This document shows positions 6,127-8,570 of a stretch of 8,570 nucleotides of DNA, one piece after another (the stretch's first letter is position 1; each line of letters begins with the position of its first letter). The stretch comes from Campylobacteraceae bacterium. GTDB lineage: Bacteria; Campylobacterota; Campylobacteria; Campylobacterales; Sulfurovaceae. The stretch lies in the NCBI GenBank assembly GCA_027002665.1, contig JALWZK010000029.1:1-8570 (forward strand), written 5' to 3'. Both the position numbers and the translations under genes were made by a program. The notes beneath the pieces were generated by a model, which was not told where the DNA came from, did not search any database, and saw only the letters and a list, made by a program, of their open reading frames with translations.

Positions 6127-7388
6127 TGGTAAAAATAGGAATACTTGGAGTAGGAACAGTAGGGGCAAGTGTTGCTAATATTTTAAGTTCTAACGCAGAT
6201 ATTATTGAGGCGAGAGCAGGGAAAAAGATAGTTGTAGAGCTGGGTGTAGTCAGAGATTTAAATAGAGATAGAGGGGTAAATATTAAACTTTCCTCTAATC
6301 CTATGGATATTATCAATGATGAGACTATTGATATTGTAGTGGAACTTATGGGGGGAGTTGATGAGCCATTTAAATTGGTAAAAGAGGCTCTACGGCGAGG
6401 TAAAGCGGTAGTAACAGCAAATAAGGCTCTCTTAGCCTACCACCGTTATGAGCTTCAAGAGTTGGCAGGAGATATACCTTTTATGTATGAGGCAAGCACA
6501 GCAGGTGGTATTCCTATTATTGGTGCATTAAAAAATGGACTGACAGCTAACCATATCGAGTCTATTCAGGGTATCATGAATGGAACAACAAACTATATGC
6601 TAACTAAGATGATTAAAGAGGGTGCAAACTATGATGAGGTTTTAAAAGAGGCACAGAGATTGGGGTATGCAGAGGCCGACCCTACATTTGATGTGGGGGG
6701 ATTTGACGCCTCCCATAAACTTCTGATATTGGCAAGTTTAGCTTATGGAATTGATGCCAAACCTGAAGATATTTTAATAGAGGGGATAGAGAATATTACT
6801 CAAGTAGATGTGGAGTTTGCTAAGAGTTTTGGATATGAGATTAAACTTCTCGGTATTGCCAAGAAAGTAGATGAAGGGGTTGAGCTTAGAGTTCACCCAA
6901 CCATGATAGATAGTAATAGTATGTTGGCAAAAGTTGATGGTGTAATGAATGCAGTATCTGTCGTAGGAGATAAAGTTGGAGAGACTATGTATTATGGGGC
7001 AGGTGCAGGGGGAGATGCGACAGCTTCTGCCGTTATTGCTGATATTATAGATATAGTAAGAGGCAATACAACTCCAATGTTGGGTTACAAGAGGGGCTTA
7101 GAGGGTAAATTTGAACTTCTACCTGAAGAGGATATTATAACAAATTACTATCTTAGAATGGAAGTTGATGATAAATCGGGAGTTCTGGCAAAGATTACCA
7201 CCAAATTGGGAGAGTTTGATATATCCATTGAGTCTATGCTTCAAAAATCTCATAGAAATGCATCTCATGTAAAACTTCTATTTACAACCCATAAATGCAC
7301 AGAGGCAAAAATTCAAGAGGCGATGTTAGAGCTTAGAAGATTGGATTGTGTTCACGGCAATATTACTATGATACGAATAGAAAAATAG
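6126..7388 (+). CDS. hom: Homoserine dehydrogenase with C-terminal ACT domain
   Basis: Reduces aspartate semialdehyde to homoserine with NAD(P)H, the entry to threonine and methionine synthesis; cytosolic. 420 residues, complete. Order: Rossmann domain with GVGTVG at 8-13, VELMGG at 72-77, TANKALLA at 97-104 (Lys100); catalytic/dimer domain with GIMNGTTNY at 149-157 and DPTFDVGGFDASHK at 185-198, holding the conserved Asp194 and Lys198; ACT regulatory domain from about 343 (RMEVDDKSGVLAKI) to the end. The ACT domain suggests feedback control by threonine, as in other monofunctional Hom enzymes. It is not fused to an aspartokinase. The start ATG shares its A with the upstream stop (TAATG), with GAGGA at 6114-6118 7 nt before it, so translation is tightly coupled to the aminotransferase. 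Last gene of the cluster before a terminator-like hairpin. Confidence 0.97.
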   Translation: MVKIGILGVGTVGASVANILSSNADIIEARAGKKIVVELGVVRDLNRDRGVNIKLSSNPMDIINDETIDIVVELMGGVDEPFKLVKEALRRGKAVVTANKALLAYHRYELQELAGDIPFMYEASTAGGIPIIGALKNGLTANHIESIQGIMNGTTNYMLTKMIKEGANYDEVLKEAQRLGYAEADPTFDVGGFDASHKLLILASLAYGIDAKPEDILIEGIENITQVDVEFAKSFGYEIKLLGIAKKVDEGVELRVHPTMIDSNSMLAKVDGVMNAVSVVGDKVGETMYYGAGAGGDATASAVIADIIDIVRGNTTPMLGYKRGLEGKFELLPEEDIITNYYLRMEVDDKSGVLAKITTKLGEFDISIESMLQKSHRNASHVKLLFTTHKCTEAKIQEAMLELRRLDCVHGNITMIRIEK

Positions 7389-7397
7389 CAAAATTAT

Positions 7398-7432
7398 AAA
7401 AAATATAGAGAGATTAACCTTCTATTTTTTTT
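7398..7432 (+). terminator. AT-only terminator-like hairpin after hom
   Basis: Left arm 7398-7409 (AAAAAATATAGA) pairs with right arm 7421-7432 (TCTATTTTTTTT) in a 12-bp stem with one T-T mismatch and an 11-nt loop; the right arm itself is the U-tract. It starts 9 nt after the hom stop. The stem has only one G-C pair, so it is weak as an intrinsic terminator; its position is the best argument for it. Confidence 0.45.
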
Positions 7433-7463
7433 AATGTGGTAATATTTGAAAAAAAAAATAGAA
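7420..7463. repeat. Perfect 13-bp inverted repeat before the last gene
   Basis: TTCTATTTTTTTT at 7420-7432 is exactly complementary to AAAAAAAATAGAA at 7451-7463, with an 18-nt loop. The left arm is the same strand used by the terminator-like hairpin, so the two structures exclude each other. The right arm ends directly before the TGAGG ribosome binding site at 7464-7468. Confidence 0.6.
7437..7445 (+). promoter_or_regulatory. Possible extended -10 for the DUF945-like gene
   Basis: TGG followed by TAATAT (7440-7445; four of six consensus positions), in the loop of the inverted repeat at 7420-7463. Transcription would start near 7452 and leave a leader of about 24 nt. A tentative call in AT-rich DNA. 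Confidence 0.3.
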
Positions 7464-7475
7464 TGAGGTTTTTCA

Positions 7476-8570
7476 ATGAAAAAGATACTGTTTGCTATTA
7501 TTGCTCTGTTTGTGCTTATTGTTATATATTATGAGACAATAGGCTCAAGACAGGTTGTAAAGGAGATTAAGAGAGAGGTAAATAAGGAGATTATTCAACT
7601 TAAATCTTCAGGCTTTCTAATTGAGAATAGGGAGATAAAAGGGGATAGAGAACATCTAATCATTGACTTTAATGATACTGATAGGATTGCAGAGTATCTT
7701 AAAAACGAGCATAATGACATCACAAAAGAGGATATGGCCATCTTAAAGGGTATGAAGATTGGTGTGGATATGCACTATAATCCCAATGCCAAAGATGCTA
7801 TAGCGATGGATATATATCCTATAAAACTTCCAAATATTTTTTATGAAAATATTATAAGTAGTGAAGATAAGAAATCACTGAAAACTATTGAGGATTTTAT
7901 CGAGAAAAAAGGGTTATTAATCCATATCAATATAGATAAATTTCTATCAACCTTTAATGGCTATATTAAAGATATAGACAGCGATTTTAAATTAAAGGGT
8001 GCAAAGTTCAATGGAGATATTGATGATAATAGAGTGGCAAAAATAAATCAGACAATAGAACAAATCTCATTTTCTGCCCCAAAAGAGTTAAATTCAAAAG
8101 TAGTGGATTTAAAAATCTCAATTACAAATCCAATGAGTAAAAATAGAGATAGTGCTACCAATTACACTATAAAGAGTGTAGAGATAAATGATAAGATAGA
8201 TTCAATAAAAATTGAAAATATAAGAGGCTCATCTAAGGATACTAAAAGAGGTAAACTAATTAATAGTAGAGCAGAGGTTAATATTGATTCAATTCAGTTT
8301 AGAGATAGTATGGAGAGCCTTACTCTAAAAGATATTAATAGTATTGTAAAGATAAATAATATAGATATGGAGGCATTCTCTAATTTAAATAGTATCTTAT
8401 CAGAAGATTTAAATGAGAAAGAGAAGATTGAAAAGATAACTCCAATTATTCAAGAGATACTCTCATCAAATATATCTATAGATATTCCAAATGTCTCCAT
8501 AGATAAGATTATAAAGGATAAGAAATCTATAGATGGATTTAAATTTAAAGCTTTTGCGAAGATAGATAAG
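7476..8570 (+). CDS. Membrane-anchored DUF945/YdgA-like protein, 3' end outside window
   Basis: The frame runs from ATG 7476 to the window end without a stop, giving 365 codons of a longer gene. The ribosome binding site TGAGG (7464-7468) is 7 nt upstream. The protein starts MKK and has one hydrophobic segment at about 4-19 (ILFAIIALFVLIVIYY), then a basic, soluble region, so it is likely an inner-membrane-anchored or secreted protein with a periplasmic body. The body is Ile/Asp/Lys-rich with alternating hydrophobic residues, for example VDLKISITNP (209-218) and ISIDIPNVSIDKI (333-345), suggesting repeated beta-strands. Overall layout, including GFLIENREIK after the anchor, resembles DUF945 (YdgA-like) proteins of unknown function, but I see no decisive motif. 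Separated from hom by 87 nt with a terminator-like hairpin, so probably its own transcription unit. Confidence 0.72.
   Translation, partial: MKKILFAIIALFVLIVIYYETIGSRQVVKEIKREVNKEIIQLKSSGFLIENREIKGDREHLIIDFNDTDRIAEYLKNEHNDITKEDMAILKGMKIGVDMHYNPNAKDAIAMDIYPIKLPNIFYENIISSEDKKSLKTIEDFIEKKGLLIHINIDKFLSTFNGYIKDIDSDFKLKGAKFNGDIDDNRVAKINQTIEQISFSAPKELNSKVVDLKISITNPMSKNRDSATNYTIKSVEINDKIDSIKIENIRGSSKDTKRGKLINSRAEVNIDSIQFRDSMESLTLKDINSIVKINNIDMEAFSNLNSILSEDLNEKEKIEKITPIIQEILSSNISIDIPNVSIDKIIKDKKSIDGFKFKAFAKIDK

Noticed and set aside
6080..6316. Minus-strand ORF of 78 codons across the aminotransferase-hom junction
   Set aside because: Antisense to the conserved ends of two clear genes, with low-complexity Ser/Pro/Ile composition and no supporting signals.

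Overview
The window looks like a chromosomal segment of a low-GC member of the Campylobacterota (Epsilonproteobacteria), perhaps a Sulfurovum/Sulfurimonas/Thiovulum-type organism. The reasons are AT-rich codon choice (AGA for Arg, ATA for Ile), promoters with a good extended -10 and no recognisable -35, and the gene order TrmH-type rRNA methyltransferase, membrane protein, AlaC-type aminotransferase, homoserine dehydrogenase. From memory, that order also occurs in Campylobacter. The genus assignment is inference.

Layout. (a) 1-462: a (GT)8 tract and an (AC)11 tract form an inverted pair and run in frame into a small unrecognised ORF. (b) 465-2153, minus strand: an accessory AAA-ATPase-like / PD-(D/E)XK protein that converges on the small ORF with only 2 nt between the stop codons. 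(c) 2154-2304: divergent intergenic region with the pyrB promoter, whose -10 lies in a perfect 7-bp inverted repeat. (d) 2305-3183: pyrB, aspartate carbamoyltransferase (pyrimidine synthesis). (e) 3237-7388: a tight four-gene cluster, plus strand: a SPOUT RNA 2'-O-methyltransferase (RlmB-like, with an apparently leaderless start), a RodZ-like bitopic membrane protein, an AlaC-type PLP aminotransferase, and homoserine dehydrogenase. Spacings are -29, +6 and -1 nt, so translation is probably coupled. (f) 7389-7475: an AT-only terminator-like hairpin that competes with a second, perfect 13-bp hairpin just before the next ribosome binding site. (g) 7476 to the window end: the 5' part of a membrane-anchored DUF945/YdgA-like protein, cut off by the window.

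Functionally, most of the window is housekeeping: aspartate feeds PyrB, and aspartate semialdehyde feeds Hom (threonine/methionine branch). The aminotransferase supplies or consumes amino-acid precursors, and the remaining cluster genes serve ribosome modification and probably cell shape. I found no CRISPR array, tRNA, rRNA, insertion sequence or convincing new multi-gene defence system. The less ordinary points are the dinucleotide repeats beside an accessory nuclease-like gene, the leaderless start of the methyltransferase, the RodZ-like protein inside an amino-acid cluster, and the three-arm hairpin before the last gene.
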